NCBI RefSeq assembly: GCF_002305855.1 | Contig: NZ_CP022163.1 | Coordinates: 682,292 to 746,291 of the forward strand | DNA: 64,000 bases | Direction of reading: 5' to 3' | Source: Melittangium boletus DSM 14713 | GTDB lineage: Bacteria; Myxococcota; Myxococcia; Myxococcales; Myxococcaceae | Part shown: piece after piece, positions 43,506 through 52,591 of the stretch | Layout: every line of letters starts with the position of its first letter | Position numbering within the stretch: the stretch's first letter is position 1 | The notes under the pieces: model-generated | Told to the model about the DNA's origin: nothing | The model's database searches: none | Seen by the model: the letters and a program-made list of their open reading frames with translations, nothing else | Position numbers and translations under genes: made by a program

Positions 43506-45335
43506 ATGCAGATCTCCAACAAGCAGACCCCGGTCTCCGCTCCCGCCGTTGCCTCCACCCCCGCTACGCCCGCCGTCCCCGCCACGCCGGCCGCGGCGCC
43601 CGCCGCCGCGCCGAAGGCCACCTCGGGCTTCGCCCAGGACTCCAGCTTCGCCACCTCCGCCGCGAAGAGCCCGGCCGTGGCGCTCTCCGCCGCCCACGTC
43701 GCCTCGGCCGCCAAGAGCACCGGCCCCCTGGCCCTGGAGAGCAAGGAGGCCCAGTCCGCCATCCAGAAGTCGGTGGACTTCCTGCAGCAGAACAGCCCCA
43801 CCCAGCGCGGCATCGTCCCCAGCGCGCCCGTGTCCGCCTCCGTCAAGCCCAACCAGGTCTTCACCGATGAGCTGGGCATGACGCACGTGCGCCTGGACCG
43901 CCAGAGCGAGGGCGTGAAGGTCTTCGGCGAGCAGGTCATCAGCCACCTGGACAAGGACGGCAAGGTGGCGGACGTGACGGGCACCCTGTCCAACGTCCCC
44001 GCCGGCCTGGGCTCCTCGCCCGTGAAGCTCACCGCCCAGGACGCGCTCGCCGTGGCCCAGAAGGCCTTCGGCCAGGAGTCCACCCGCGCGCCCACCTCCG
44101 AGCGCGTCATCGTCAAGGGCAATGACGGCCAGTACCACGCCGCCTACCACGTCAAGCTCGACAAGCTCTCGGACTTCAAGGCCGGCGAGGAGCCCCGCCG
44201 CATGAACTACTTCGTGGACGCCCACAGCGGCGAGCTGGTCAAGAGCTTCGACCAGATGGGCGGCTTCGCGCACGAGGTGGAGGCCGCCAAGGCCCGCGCC
44301 TCCAAGCCCACCACGCCCTCCACCCCCACGACGCCGAACAGCCCCTCCCAGCCCGCGACGGGCAAGGCGGACGACACCTCGCTCTACAGCGGCAAGGTGG
44401 ACCTCTCCACCACGAAGCAGGCCAACGGCACCTACACCCTCGAGGACTCCTCCCGCGGCAGCGGCGTCGTCACCTACGACGGCAACAACAAGGCCAACGC
44501 GAGCGGCAAGACGCAGATCACGGACAAGAACGACGTGTGGGGCGAGAGTTCCGATCCGGCGCGCAGCAAGGCGGCGGTGGACGCGCACTACGGAGCGGAG
44601 ATGACGTACGACTTCCTCAAGGACGTGCTCGGCCGCAACTCGCTGGACGGCAAGGGCGAGAAGCTCGTGTCCTACGTCCACGTGGACAAGAACCTCGTCA
44701 ACGCCTTCTGGGACGGCGAGAAGATGAGCTACGGCGATGGCGACGGCAAGGACTCGGGCCCGCTCACCACGCTGGACATCGCGGGCCATGAGATCGCCCA
44801 CGGCCTGACCGAGCGCACCGCGGGCCTCGTGTACGAGGGCGAGTCCGGCGGCCTCAACGAGTCGTTCAGCGACATCATGGGCGCGGGCGTGGAGTGGTAC
44901 GCCTCGCAGAAGAACCCCGCGGTGAAGTTCGACTGGAAGGTGGGCGAGGACGCGTGGACGCCGGGCAACGGCACCGACGACGCCCTGCGCTACATGGACG
45001 ACCCGACGAAGGACGGCTACTCCGTCGACCACTACAAGAACTATCCGAAGCAGACGGAGGTGCACGGCTCCAGCGGCATCGCCAACAACGCCTTCTACCT
45101 GCTGACGGAGGGTGGGAAGAACCGCACGTCGGGCCTGGAGGTGAAGGACGGCATCGGCATGGACAAGAGCCTGAAGATCTTCGGCCGCGCCCTGACGACG
45201 TACATGACGCCCGACACCACGTTCGCCCAGGCGCGCGAGGCCACCATCAAGGCCGCCACGGACCTGCACGGCGCCAACTCGGTGGAGGTCCAGAAGGTGA
45301 AGGACGCCTGGACCGCCGTGGGCGTGGGCAGGTAA
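43506..45335 (+). CDS. M4 (thermolysin-like) metalloprotease with FTP/PepSY propeptide, no Sec signal
   Basis: 609 residues. The N-terminus is a Pro/Ala/Ser-rich leader with no hydrophobic core (VASTPATPAVPATPAAAPAA). The FTP/PepSY propeptide spans about 85-260 (GMTHVRLDRQSEGVKVFGEQ, NYFVDAHSGELVKSFDQ). A Pro/Thr linker follows (STPTTPNSPSQPATG). The M4 catalytic domain (about 290-609) has zinc site HEIAH (428-432), third ligand Glu in GGLNESFSD (452, 19 residues after the second His), and the proton-donor His in EVHGSSGIANNAFY. The propeptide/protease pair is complete, so secretion is expected but the route is unclear. AAGG lies 9 bases before the ATG. Its stop abuts the convergent pheA stop. 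Confidence 0.93.
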   Translation: MQISNKQTPVSAPAVASTPATPAVPATPAAAPAAAPKATSGFAQDSSFATSAAKSPAVALSAAHVASAAKSTGPLALESKEAQSAIQKSVDFLQQNSPTQRGIVPSAPVSASVKPNQVFTDELGMTHVRLDRQSEGVKVFGEQVISHLDKDGKVADVTGTLSNVPAGLGSSPVKLTAQDALAVAQKAFGQESTRAPTSERVIVKGNDGQYHAAYHVKLDKLSDFKAGEEPRRMNYFVDAHSGELVKSFDQMGGFAHEVEAAKARASKPTTPSTPTTPNSPSQPATGKADDTSLYSGKVDLSTTKQANGTYTLEDSSRGSGVVTYDGNNKANASGKTQITDKNDVWGESSDPARSKAAVDAHYGAEMTYDFLKDVLGRNSLDGKGEKLVSYVHVDKNLVNAFWDGEKMSYGDGDGKDSGPLTTLDIAGHEIAHGLTERTAGLVYEGESGGLNESFSDIMGAGVEWYASQKNPAVKFDWKVGEDAWTPGNGTDDALRYMDDPTKDGYSVDHYKNYPKQTEVHGSSGIANNAFYLLTEGGKNRTSGLEVKDGIGMDKSLKIFGRALTTYMTPDTTFAQAREATIKAATDLHGANSVEVQKVKDAWTAVGVGR

Positions 45336-46478
45336 TCACCCGGGCAACAGCTCCACGCGGGGATAGGTCCCGAGCAGCCGCATGGACTGGGTGTAGGGCT
45401 GGAGGTCGCGCAGGACCGCCTCGATGGGAGCCGAGGCGGCATGGCCCTCCAGGTCCAGGAAGAAGCGATAGCACCAGGGCGAGCCCGGCAGGGGGCGGGA
45501 CTCGAGCCGGGCGAGGTTCACCCCGCGCTCGGCCAGCACGAGCAGCGCCTTGCCGAGCGTGCCGGGCTTGTTCTCCAGCACCATCACCAGGGACGTCTTG
45601 CAGGGCGCGTCCGTGGGCAGGGGGGTGGCCGCGCGGGCCACCTCCACGAAACGGGTGAAGTCCCCCTTGCGATCCTGGAGTTCGTGCGCCAGCACCTCCA
45701 GGCCGAAGCGCTGCGCCGCGGAATCGCTCGCGATGGCGGCGACCCCCGGATCATTCGCCTCGCGCACCCGCTGCGCCGCCCCGCCGGTGTCCAGGTCCGG
45801 CAAGAGCCGCACGTGGGGCAGGCGCTCGCGGAAGAACGTCTCGCACTGGGTGATCGCCTGGGGATGGGAGCGCACGGTGTGCAGCGACTCCAGTCTGGCG
45901 CCCGGCAGTCCCAGGAGCCGGTGCTGTACCTGATCCACCACCTCCGCGATGAGCGTGACGCCCTCCTCCACGAGCGCGTCATAGGTCTCGTACATGGCGC
46001 CCGCGGTGGTGTTCTCGATGGGCAGCAGCGCCAGATCCATCTCGCCCCGTCGAAGCGCGTCCACCGCCAGGCGGGGCGTATCGAAGCCGGACAGGAACAC
46101 GCCCCCGTCACGGCCCGCGTAGCGCTTGTGCGCCATCTGGTGGCTGTAGGAGCCCTCGATGCCGGGATAGGCCACGCGCAAGGGCGTGCTCTCCAGGCCC
46201 GTCACCCACGCGTGCTGCCGGGCGACGGACATCTCCATGATGAAGCGGTAGAGCCGCTCCACCTCGTGGGGGTCCAGGTTTCGCGCCATGGCCGCGGTCC
46301 GGATGCGCCGCAGGAGGAGATCCTCGCGCCGCTGGTCCCGGATGGGCGAGGCCGTGGCCAGCTTGGAGCGGGCGATGTCCTCGGCCAGGTCCATGCGGCG
46401 GCGCAGGGCATCGAGGAGTTCCTCGTCCACCTGCTCGATGGCGACACGCAACTGCTGTAGATCCACAACGTCCGACAT
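45336..46478 (-). CDS. pheA: bifunctional chorismate mutase / prephenate dehydratase
   Basis: 380 residues. An AroQ-type chorismate mutase occupies about 5-90 (LRVAIEQVDEELLDALRRRM, with the helical Arg/Lys/Glu pattern). The dehydratase domain spans about 98-280 (VAYPGIEGSYSHQMAHKRYA, LALLPIENTTAGAMYETYD, and the catalytic TRF in RKGDFTRFVEVA). A C-terminal ACT domain (about 290-375) carries the ESRP motif (ARLESRPLPGSPW) that binds phenylalanine. It converts chorismate to phenylpyruvate and should be feedback-inhibited by Phe. The second prephenate dehydratase lies 6 bases upstream on the same strand. Confidence 0.94.
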   Translation of the reverse strand: MSDVVDLQQLRVAIEQVDEELLDALRRRMDLAEDIARSKLATASPIRDQRREDLLLRRIRTAAMARNLDPHEVERLYRFIMEMSVARQHAWVTGLESTPLRVAYPGIEGSYSHQMAHKRYAGRDGGVFLSGFDTPRLAVDALRRGEMDLALLPIENTTAGAMYETYDALVEEGVTLIAEVVDQVQHRLLGLPGARLESLHTVRSHPQAITQCETFFRERLPHVRLLPDLDTGGAAQRVREANDPGVAAIASDSAAQRFGLEVLAHELQDRKGDFTRFVEVARAATPLPTDAPCKTSLVMVLENKPGTLGKALLVLAERGVNLARLESRPLPGSPWCYRFFLDLEGHAASAPIEAVLRDLQPYTQSMRLLGTYPRVELLPG

Positions 46479-46484
46479 GGCGGC

Positions 46485-47321
46485 CTAGACTCCGTGGCTG
46501 AGATAGGACCCGAGCACCCGCACCGAACACCCCAGGGAGTCCAGCTCGGCCAGGGCCTCGGGCATGGGTTGCGCGGACAGGGGGGAATCAACGTCGATGA
46601 AGAAGAAGTAGTTGCCCAGGCGCTTGCGCGTGGGCCGCGATTCGATGCGCACCAGGTTCACCTGCTTGCGCGCGAACACGGACAGCACCTGATGCAGCGC
46701 GCCCGGGAAGTCCGCGGGCAGCGTCACCAGGAGACTCGTCTTGCTCCGGCCCGGCCGGGAGAGCACCAGGGGCTCCGGGCCCACGAGCACGAAGCGCGTG
46801 GCGTTGTCGGGATGGTCCTCGATGTGCCCGGCCAGGATGTCCAGGCCATACAGCGCCGCGGACGCGGCACTGCCGATGGCGGCGAGCCCCGTCTCGGACG
46901 CACGCTCCCGCACCTGGCGCGCGCCCTCGGACGTGGAGCCCACGGGAATCACCTCGGCCCGGGGCAGCCGGGCGCGCAGGAACTCCCGGCACTGCCCGAG
47001 CGCCACGGGGTGGGACAGCACCTCACGGATGCCCTCCAGCGGACCCGCGCGGCCAATCAAGTTCATCGTGATGGGGTACACCCACTCCGCTTGAATGGGC
47101 AGATCCACCTCGTGCACCAGCCAGTCCAGGTGCTGGCTGACCGAGCCCTCCAGCGTGTTCTCGATGGGGATGACCCCCAGGTCCGCCCGGCCCGAGACGA
47201 CCGCCTGGAAGACATCGGCGATGAGCTTGCAGGGGATGAGCTGGTGCGGCACCGCCCCGAGGAAATGGTGGGCGGATTCCTCGGAGAAGGTCCCGGGCCC
47301 CAACACGGAGATCCGCTTCAT
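46485..47321 (-). CDS. monofunctional prephenate dehydratase
   Basis: 278 residues, without a chorismate mutase domain. The dehydratase domain opens with ISVLGPGTFSEESAHHFLGA; the substrate-binding segment is LGVIPIENTLEGSVSQHLDW, and the catalytic TRF lies in DNATRFVLVG (about 175-184). The C-terminal ACT domain has KTSLLVTLPADFPGALHQVL and IESRPTRKRLGNYFFFIDVD (the ESRP motif). It precedes the bifunctional pheA by 6 bases, so both dehydratases come from one transcript, perhaps with different regulation. The start ATG is at 47321. Confidence 0.93.
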   Translation of the reverse strand: MKRISVLGPGTFSEESAHHFLGAVPHQLIPCKLIADVFQAVVSGRADLGVIPIENTLEGSVSQHLDWLVHEVDLPIQAEWVYPITMNLIGRAGPLEGIREVLSHPVALGQCREFLRARLPRAEVIPVGSTSEGARQVRERASETGLAAIGSAASAALYGLDILAGHIEDHPDNATRFVLVGPEPLVLSRPGRSKTSLLVTLPADFPGALHQVLSVFARKQVNLVRIESRPTRKRLGNYFFFIDVDSPLSAQPMPEALAELDSLGCSVRVLGSYLSHGV

Positions 47322-47386
47322 TCCGCCCGCTCCTCGCTCCTCGGAGCCGTGCCTCGTGCGTCACGCGTCGTCATGGACCCGGTACC

Positions 47387-48985
47387 CTACCCTCCTGGAG
47401 GAGATAACACGGCCACCTGCGTGCCGGAGGAAGGAGTCACCCGGGGCAGGCGGACCGTGAAGGTGGTGCCCTCGGCCTCCGTGGAGCGCACGTCCACGGA
47501 GCCCCGATGCGCCAGGACGAGCTGCCGGACGATGTACAACCCCAGGCCAATACTGCGGTCGGATTGCGTCAGCCGCGTCCCCCCGCGCGTGAGCGGTTCG
47601 AACAAGCGGGGCAACAGCTCCGGGGAGATGGGCGAGCCCTCGTTGTGGACCCGGAGGAGCACGGACTCCGCCCGTCCCTCGGTCTCGACGCGCACGGGCG
47701 AGCCCTCGCGGCCGTAGCGCAGCGCATTGCCGAGGATGTTGGAGAGCACCTGGGCGATGCGGTCCGAGTCCCAGACGCCCTTGCCGTCTCCTTGCCAGGA
47801 GAGCAGCAGTTCCCGCGCGGGGTGGGCCGTGCGCGCCTCCTCCACCACCTGATGCGCCAGCTCATGGATGTCGAGCGGCGAGGGCTGGATGGGGATGCCG
47901 GTGCCCATGCGCGCCTGGGTGAAGTCGAGCAGGTCCCGGATCATCCGGTGGGCCCGCTCCGCCGAGGACACGATGCGCGCGGCCGTCTTGGTCAGCCAGG
48001 GCGAGGCATCCTCGCGCCGCAACAGCAACGCGCCGGCCATGAGGATGGCGCTCAGGGGATTGCGCAAATCATGGCTGACGATGCCCATGAGCTGCTGCTC
48101 GAATTCAGCCCGGTGGCGGGCCTCCTGCAACAACCGCTGCCGCTCCACCTCGGCGCGCTTGCGCTCGGAGATGTCCTGCATGGCGCCCACCATGCGCACG
48201 GGCCGTCCGCTGGCCTCCCGGACGATGTGGCCGCGATCCACCACGTCGCACCAGGTGCCGTTCTTGTGCAGGAAGCGGTACTCCTCCAGCCAGCGCTCCT
48301 CGCGAGAACCAATGGCGTCCCGGAATCGGAGGAGCACCCGCTCGCGATCCTCGGGGTGGATGCGCTCGGACCAGCCCGAGGGAGACTGGCCCATCTCCGC
48401 GGGCGTGTAGCCCACCACCTGCTCGAGCGTGTCGTTCCAGTGAGTGGTGTCCGTCCGCAGATCCCAGTCCCAGATGGCATCGAAGGTCGCGCGGCTCGCG
48501 AGCGCATAGCGCTCCTCCGACGCGCGCAAGGCCTCCTCGGTGCGCTTGCGCCGCGCCTCCCCTTCCGCCTCGCGCAGGGCTCTCGCCACGCACGGCACCA
48601 GGCGCTCCAGATGCTCCTTGAGGACGTAATCCGTCGCTCCGCGCTTGAGCATTTCGATGGCGCGCTCCTCGCCCAGCGCACCGGACACGAAGAGGAAGGG
48701 CGTGTCCGGGCAGAGCTCCCGCGCGGTGGACAGGGCGCTCAGGCCATCGAAGCCCGGCACGTTGTAGTCGGAGAGGATGATGTCGAAGCAGCTCCGCTCG
48801 AGCGCCCGCGTGAACCCGGCCTCGCCGTCCACGCGCTCCACCTTCAGGGACAGCCCCTCCTCCTCGAAACGCGCGAGGATGAGTTCCGCGTCCAGTGCGT
48901 TGTCCTCCAGCAGCAGCAGGGACAAGGGACGCTGGGCGGAGAGTTCCATCAGCCGGTGGATGGAAGCGCTCGGTCGCTCGCTCAT
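47387..48985 (-). CDS. hybrid histidine kinase: REC-PAS-HisKA-HATPase
   Basis: 532 residues, cytoplasmic. A receiver domain lies at about 20-140 (LLLLEDNALDAELILARFEE, phospho-Asp in ILSDYNVPGFDG, Lys in YVLKEHL). A PAS domain follows at about 155-275 (FDAIWDWDLRTDTTHWNDTL, PVRMVGAMQDISERKRAE). The HisKA domain has phospho-His in MGIVSHDLRNPLSAILMAG (about 300), and the ATPase domain has the N-box NILGNALRYGREG and G-box SIGLGLYIVRQLV. The first G-box Asp is Asn-Glu (VHNEGSPI), as in some active kinases. Its ATG overlaps the stop of the response regulator gene (4 bases). Confidence 0.9.
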   Translation of the reverse strand: MSERPSASIHRLMELSAQRPLSLLLLEDNALDAELILARFEEEGLSLKVERVDGEAGFTRALERSCFDIILSDYNVPGFDGLSALSTARELCPDTPFLFVSGALGEERAIEMLKRGATDYVLKEHLERLVPCVARALREAEGEARRKRTEEALRASEERYALASRATFDAIWDWDLRTDTTHWNDTLEQVVGYTPAEMGQSPSGWSERIHPEDRERVLLRFRDAIGSREERWLEEYRFLHKNGTWCDVVDRGHIVREASGRPVRMVGAMQDISERKRAEVERQRLLQEARHRAEFEQQLMGIVSHDLRNPLSAILMAGALLLRREDASPWLTKTAARIVSSAERAHRMIRDLLDFTQARMGTGIPIQPSPLDIHELAHQVVEEARTAHPARELLLSWQGDGKGVWDSDRIAQVLSNILGNALRYGREGSPVRVETEGRAESVLLRVHNEGSPISPELLPRLFEPLTRGGTRLTQSDRSIGLGLYIVRQLVLAHRGSVDVRSTEAEGTTFTVRLPRVTPSSGTQVAVLSPPGG

Positions 48986-49443
48986 CGCTCCGAGCCCGGA
49001 GGAAGGGAGCCCGGAGGCGGTTGGTTGACCACGGCCCAGAAGAGCCCCAGCTCCCTGAGCGTGAAGACGAAATCGTCGAACACCACCGGTTTGACCACGT
49101 ACGCGTTGACGCCCAGGCCGTAGCTGCTCGCCAGATCCTGCTCCTCCCGCGAGGAGGTGAGCATCACGATGGGGATGGTGCGCAGCTCGGGGTCGGCCTT
49201 GACCTGGGAGAGCACCTGGATGCCATCCACCTTGGGCAGCTTCAAATCGAGCAGCACCACGGCGGGATGACTCGCGGGGCGGGAGGCATGCTCGCCCTGG
49301 CGATGCAGGTAGTCGAGCGCCTGCTGGCCGTCGCGCACCACCACCACTTCGTTGGCCAGGCGGGTCTCCTCCAGAGCCGCCAGGGTGAGCGCCACGTCAT
49401 TGGCATTGTCTTCCACGAGGAGGATTCGCTTGAGTCCGGTCAC
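48982..49443 (-). CDS. single-domain response regulator (Rcp1-like)
   Basis: 153 residues from a GTG at 49443, with AAGGAA 6 bases before. The receiver is complete: acidic pair in ILLVEDNANDVALTLAALEE, phospho-Asp in AVVLLDLKLPKVDGIQVLSQ, Thr in IVMLTSSREEQDL and Lys in AYVVKPVVFDDF. The long alpha1/beta2 spacing and the VRDGQQALDYLHRQG segment are those of Rcp1-type regulators that partner phytochrome-like and PAS kinases. There is no output domain. It is placed between the two kinases, 16 bases after the upstream one and overlapping the downstream one by 4. Confidence 0.93.
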   Translation of the reverse strand: MTGLKRILLVEDNANDVALTLAALEETRLANEVVVVRDGQQALDYLHRQGEHASRPASHPAVVLLDLKLPKVDGIQVLSQVKADPELRTIPIVMLTSSREEQDLASSYGLGVNAYVVKPVVFDDFVFTLRELGLFWAVVNQPPPGSLPPGSER

Positions 49444-49459
49444 GAAGGTTCCTTCTCTC

Positions 49460-52453
49460 TCAGGTCGTGGCCCGCGGCAACGTGAAGTGGAAGGTGGCTC
49501 CCTGCTCCGGGGCACCCTCCGCCCAGGTCCGGCCCCCGTGGCGGGAGATGATGCGCCGCACGTTGGCGAGCCCAATGCCCGTCCCCTCGAATTGTTCGGC
49601 GGTATGCAGTCGCTGGAAGACTCCGAAGAGCTTGTCCACGTACTGCATCTCGAAGCCAACACCATTGTCACGCACCCACACCTCGGCCTCGGCCTCATCG
49701 GACCGGGCGCCCACCTCGATGAGCGCCTGGGCGCGGGGCCGGGTGTACTTCACCGCGTTACCCAGCAGGTTGCGCAGCACCTGGCGCAGCAACGAGGGAT
49801 CCGCCTTGACCGCGGGCAGTTCTCCCACGCGCCATTCGATCTGACGACCCTTGGACTCGGGCTCGAGCTCCCGGCGGACCTCCTGCACGAGCGCGCCCAG
49901 GTCCACGCGGGTCTGGCGCAGCTCCGCGCGGCCCATCCGGGAGAAAGCGAGGAGATCATCGACCAGCATGCCGCCCTGCTGCGCGGCGTTGGTGATGGTG
50001 CGCAGATGGCCCCGGGCCACGTCGTCCAGGGCGGCCCCCGCGCGCCGCTCCAGCAGCTGGGCGAAGCCAATGATGTGGCGCAGGGGAGCGCGCAGATCGT
50101 GGGAGACCGAGTAGCTGAAGGACTCCAGCTCCTGGTTGGCCTCCTGGAGCTGGGCGGTGCGCTCGCGCACGCGTGCCTCCAGCCCCGAGTTGAGCTGGCG
50201 GATCTCCTCCTCGGCCCGGCGCAGGTTCTCGAGAATGCGCCGCTCCTCATGGATGTCCGTGTTGGTTCCGAACCACTGGATGATGCGGCCCTCCGCGTCC
50301 CGCAGGGGCAAGGCCCGGGTGAGGAACCAACGCCAGGAGCCATCCGCGGCCCTCAGCCGGAACTGATCTTCCCAGAGCTCGCCGCGGGCAACCGACCGGG
50401 ACCAGGACTTCCAGACCCTTGGCAGCTCCTCCGCGTGGTAGATGTTCCGCCACTTCCCGGCGAGCATCTCCTCGGGAGTGGACCCGGTGTACTCGTACCA
50501 ACGGTCGTTGTACCAGAGCACCTGCCCCTCCGAGTCGCTGATCCAGGCGAGCTGCGGCATGGAGTTGGCGAGGGCGCGCAGCTTCTTCTCGCTCTGACTC
50601 AGCCGCTCGGCGAGCGCCTCCACCTCGCGGCGGGCACGCACCTGCTCGGTGACATCGAAGGCCACGGAGATGATGCCCTCCACCCGGCCGTCCATGTCCC
50701 GCAGCGGTTGGTAGGAGATGTTGAAGAACCCCTCGCGGGGCGTGGGCTCTGGCAAGGTGCGCCAGCGCAGCGCCACCTCGCTGAGCTGGATGGACACGCC
50801 CTCGTGGTACACGCGCTCCATCGGCTCGAAGTACCGCTGGCCCTCCAGCTCGGGCAGCACCTGGCGCGCGGGCAACCCCACCACGGCGCGCTCCCCCACG
50901 GAGCGCTGGAAGGAGGTGTTGACCATCTCGTAGACGAAGTCCGGACCCTTCATGACGGACAGGGGCTCGGGCAGTTGCATGAACGCGGCGAGCAGGTTGC
51001 GGCGCTGGGTGCGGGCCAGCTCATACAGCCGCTTGTTCTCCACGGCCACGCTCGCTATCTGGGCGAGCTGCACCACGACGGCCTCGTCCTCCCCGGAGAA
51101 CTCGCCCCGCGTCTTGTCGGACAACTGGATGAGCCCGAGGTGGTGGCCCTCCCGGTTCACCAACGGCACGGCGAGCCAGCCCCGCATGGGCGGATGCTCC
51201 GAGGCGTGGGCGCCAAAGCCCTTCCAGGCCGGGTGCGCTTCCAGCTCCGCCTGGGTCAGGCGCAGGGGACGGTTGGTGCGGCAGACCTCGGAATAGATGC
51301 CGCTTCCATCGGGCCGGGAGGCGTATTCGCGCCAGGCCGCGTACTTGTCCGACAACGAGACGGCGATGATGACCTGTTCCCATTTCGCCCCCTCCGACAG
51401 ACTGACCACGCACTGGTGGGCCCCCACGACGTCCCGTGCCCGCTCGGCCAGGAGGGTGAGCATCGGCGAAAGCCCTTCCGCGGAGTGGAGGGCCACGGAC
51501 GCCTCCGTCAAACCCCGGAGCTGCTCGGCCCGGTGCCGCGCCTCGGCCAACAGCCGGGAGCGCTCCTCCTCGGCGAGCTTGTACACGGAGACATCCCGGA
51601 GCGTTCCGATGAAGCGCACCGCGCGCCCCTGCTCGAAATACGCCCGGCCCGTGGCACGCAACCACCGCGGCTCCTGGCCCGGCTCGGCCACGGAGCGGTA
51701 CTCCATATCGTAGTGGCCCGTGCCCCGCGGATCGAGACTGCGCTCCACCGCGGCATGGGAGGCCTCGCGATCCTCCGGACGGACACGGGAAATGAAGAGC
51801 TCGTAGGTGACGTCGACGTCGGGAGCCACCCCGAGGAGTTCCTTGCAGCGCGCGTCCCACCTCAGCTCCCGGGTGACCGGGTTGAAGTCCCACGTCCCGA
51901 GCGCCGTGGCCGACACCGCTAGGCGCAGACGTTCCTCGCTGGAGTTCAGCGCCTCCGTGCGCGAACGCAACTCCGCCTCGAGGCGCTCTTCCCTGCGCCG
52001 CACGAGGGAGTCGGGTTCCCGCGGCTCCTCCTCCTGGAGCCGCGATGGATGCCCGGCGCGCCACAGCTCCACGAAAACGCCCACCTTGGCACGCACCACC
52101 TGGGGGACGAGCGGCCAGGTCAGACAGTCCACCGCGCCCCGCTCATAACCGCGCAGCGCTTCCTCCGGGTCCGCGTCCGCGTCCGTCATGAGCAGCACGG
52201 GCGTGCGCCGGGTGCGCTCGCGCTCACGCAGTGACTCCAGGACCGCGAGGCCACTCATGTCCCCCAGGTGGACGTCCAGGAGGATGACGGCGAAGTCCTC
52301 CTCGAGCACGCACCGCAGCGCTTCCCGCCCGGAATCCGCCCTCACCCACCGCTGACCGAGCGGCGCGAGGAGGGCCTCCAGGGCCGCCAGGTGGGCATGA
52401 TCATCATCGACGAGAAGGACACATGGACGAGGTGTCTCCACGATCGATGGCAT
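49460..52453 (-). CDS. large hybrid histidine kinase: REC-PAS-GAF-PAS-PAS-HisKA-HATPase
   Basis: 997 residues, no membrane segment. An N-terminal receiver (about 10-125) has phospho-Asp in AVILLDVHLGDMSG, but the conserved Lys is replaced by Trp (DCLTWPLV). A first PAS follows (about 175-300; LGTWDFNPVTRELRWDARCK), then a GAF (about 320-480; RGWLAVPLVNREGHHLGLIQ), then two more PAS domains (about 490-615 and 635-760; LSVMKGPDFVYEMVNTSF, MPQLAWISDSEGQVLWYNDR). The kinase core has FSYSVSHDLRAPLRHIIGFA and the ATPase boxes NLLGNAVKYTRP, VRDNGVGFEM, GTGIGLANVRRI. It is the first gene of the kinase/regulator/kinase trio. The ribosome site is weak; a promoter candidate lies 47 bases upstream. Confidence 0.92.
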   Translation of the reverse strand: MPSIVETPRPCVLLVDDDHAHLAALEALLAPLGQRWVRADSGREALRCVLEEDFAVILLDVHLGDMSGLAVLESLRERERTRRTPVLLMTDADADPEEALRGYERGAVDCLTWPLVPQVVRAKVGVFVELWRAGHPSRLQEEEPREPDSLVRRREERLEAELRSRTEALNSSEERLRLAVSATALGTWDFNPVTRELRWDARCKELLGVAPDVDVTYELFISRVRPEDREASHAAVERSLDPRGTGHYDMEYRSVAEPGQEPRWLRATGRAYFEQGRAVRFIGTLRDVSVYKLAEEERSRLLAEARHRAEQLRGLTEASVALHSAEGLSPMLTLLAERARDVVGAHQCVVSLSEGAKWEQVIIAVSLSDKYAAWREYASRPDGSGIYSEVCRTNRPLRLTQAELEAHPAWKGFGAHASEHPPMRGWLAVPLVNREGHHLGLIQLSDKTRGEFSGEDEAVVVQLAQIASVAVENKRLYELARTQRRNLLAAFMQLPEPLSVMKGPDFVYEMVNTSFQRSVGERAVVGLPARQVLPELEGQRYFEPMERVYHEGVSIQLSEVALRWRTLPEPTPREGFFNISYQPLRDMDGRVEGIISVAFDVTEQVRARREVEALAERLSQSEKKLRALANSMPQLAWISDSEGQVLWYNDRWYEYTGSTPEEMLAGKWRNIYHAEELPRVWKSWSRSVARGELWEDQFRLRAADGSWRWFLTRALPLRDAEGRIIQWFGTNTDIHEERRILENLRRAEEEIRQLNSGLEARVRERTAQLQEANQELESFSYSVSHDLRAPLRHIIGFAQLLERRAGAALDDVARGHLRTITNAAQQGGMLVDDLLAFSRMGRAELRQTRVDLGALVQEVRRELEPESKGRQIEWRVGELPAVKADPSLLRQVLRNLLGNAVKYTRPRAQALIEVGARSDEAEAEVWVRDNGVGFEMQYVDKLFGVFQRLHTAEQFEGTGIGLANVRRIISRHGGRTWAEGAPEQGATFHFTLPRATT

Positions 52454-52499
52454 ACAACATCCGCACCGTGTGCGCTCTGAACAGTCACCCGCCGCGACG

Positions 52500-52529
52500 A
52501 TTGTCCGTTCGCCCCCCTTTTTCCTTCAA
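52500..52529 (-). promoter_or_regulatory. possible promoter of the kinase-regulator-kinase operon
   Basis: On the minus strand: TTGAAG (52529-52524), 18 bases, GACAAT (52505-52500). A start near 52493 gives a leader of about 40 bases before the ATG at 52453. The rest of the 138-base gap to the acyltransferase gene holds short inverted repeats around 52563-52593 that may end the latter's transcript. Confidence 0.4.
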
Positions 52530-52591
52530 TGAGGACGGGAATGGACGACCCGAGCCAGAACGGTGCCTGAGCGGGAGGCACACCGCTCCCG

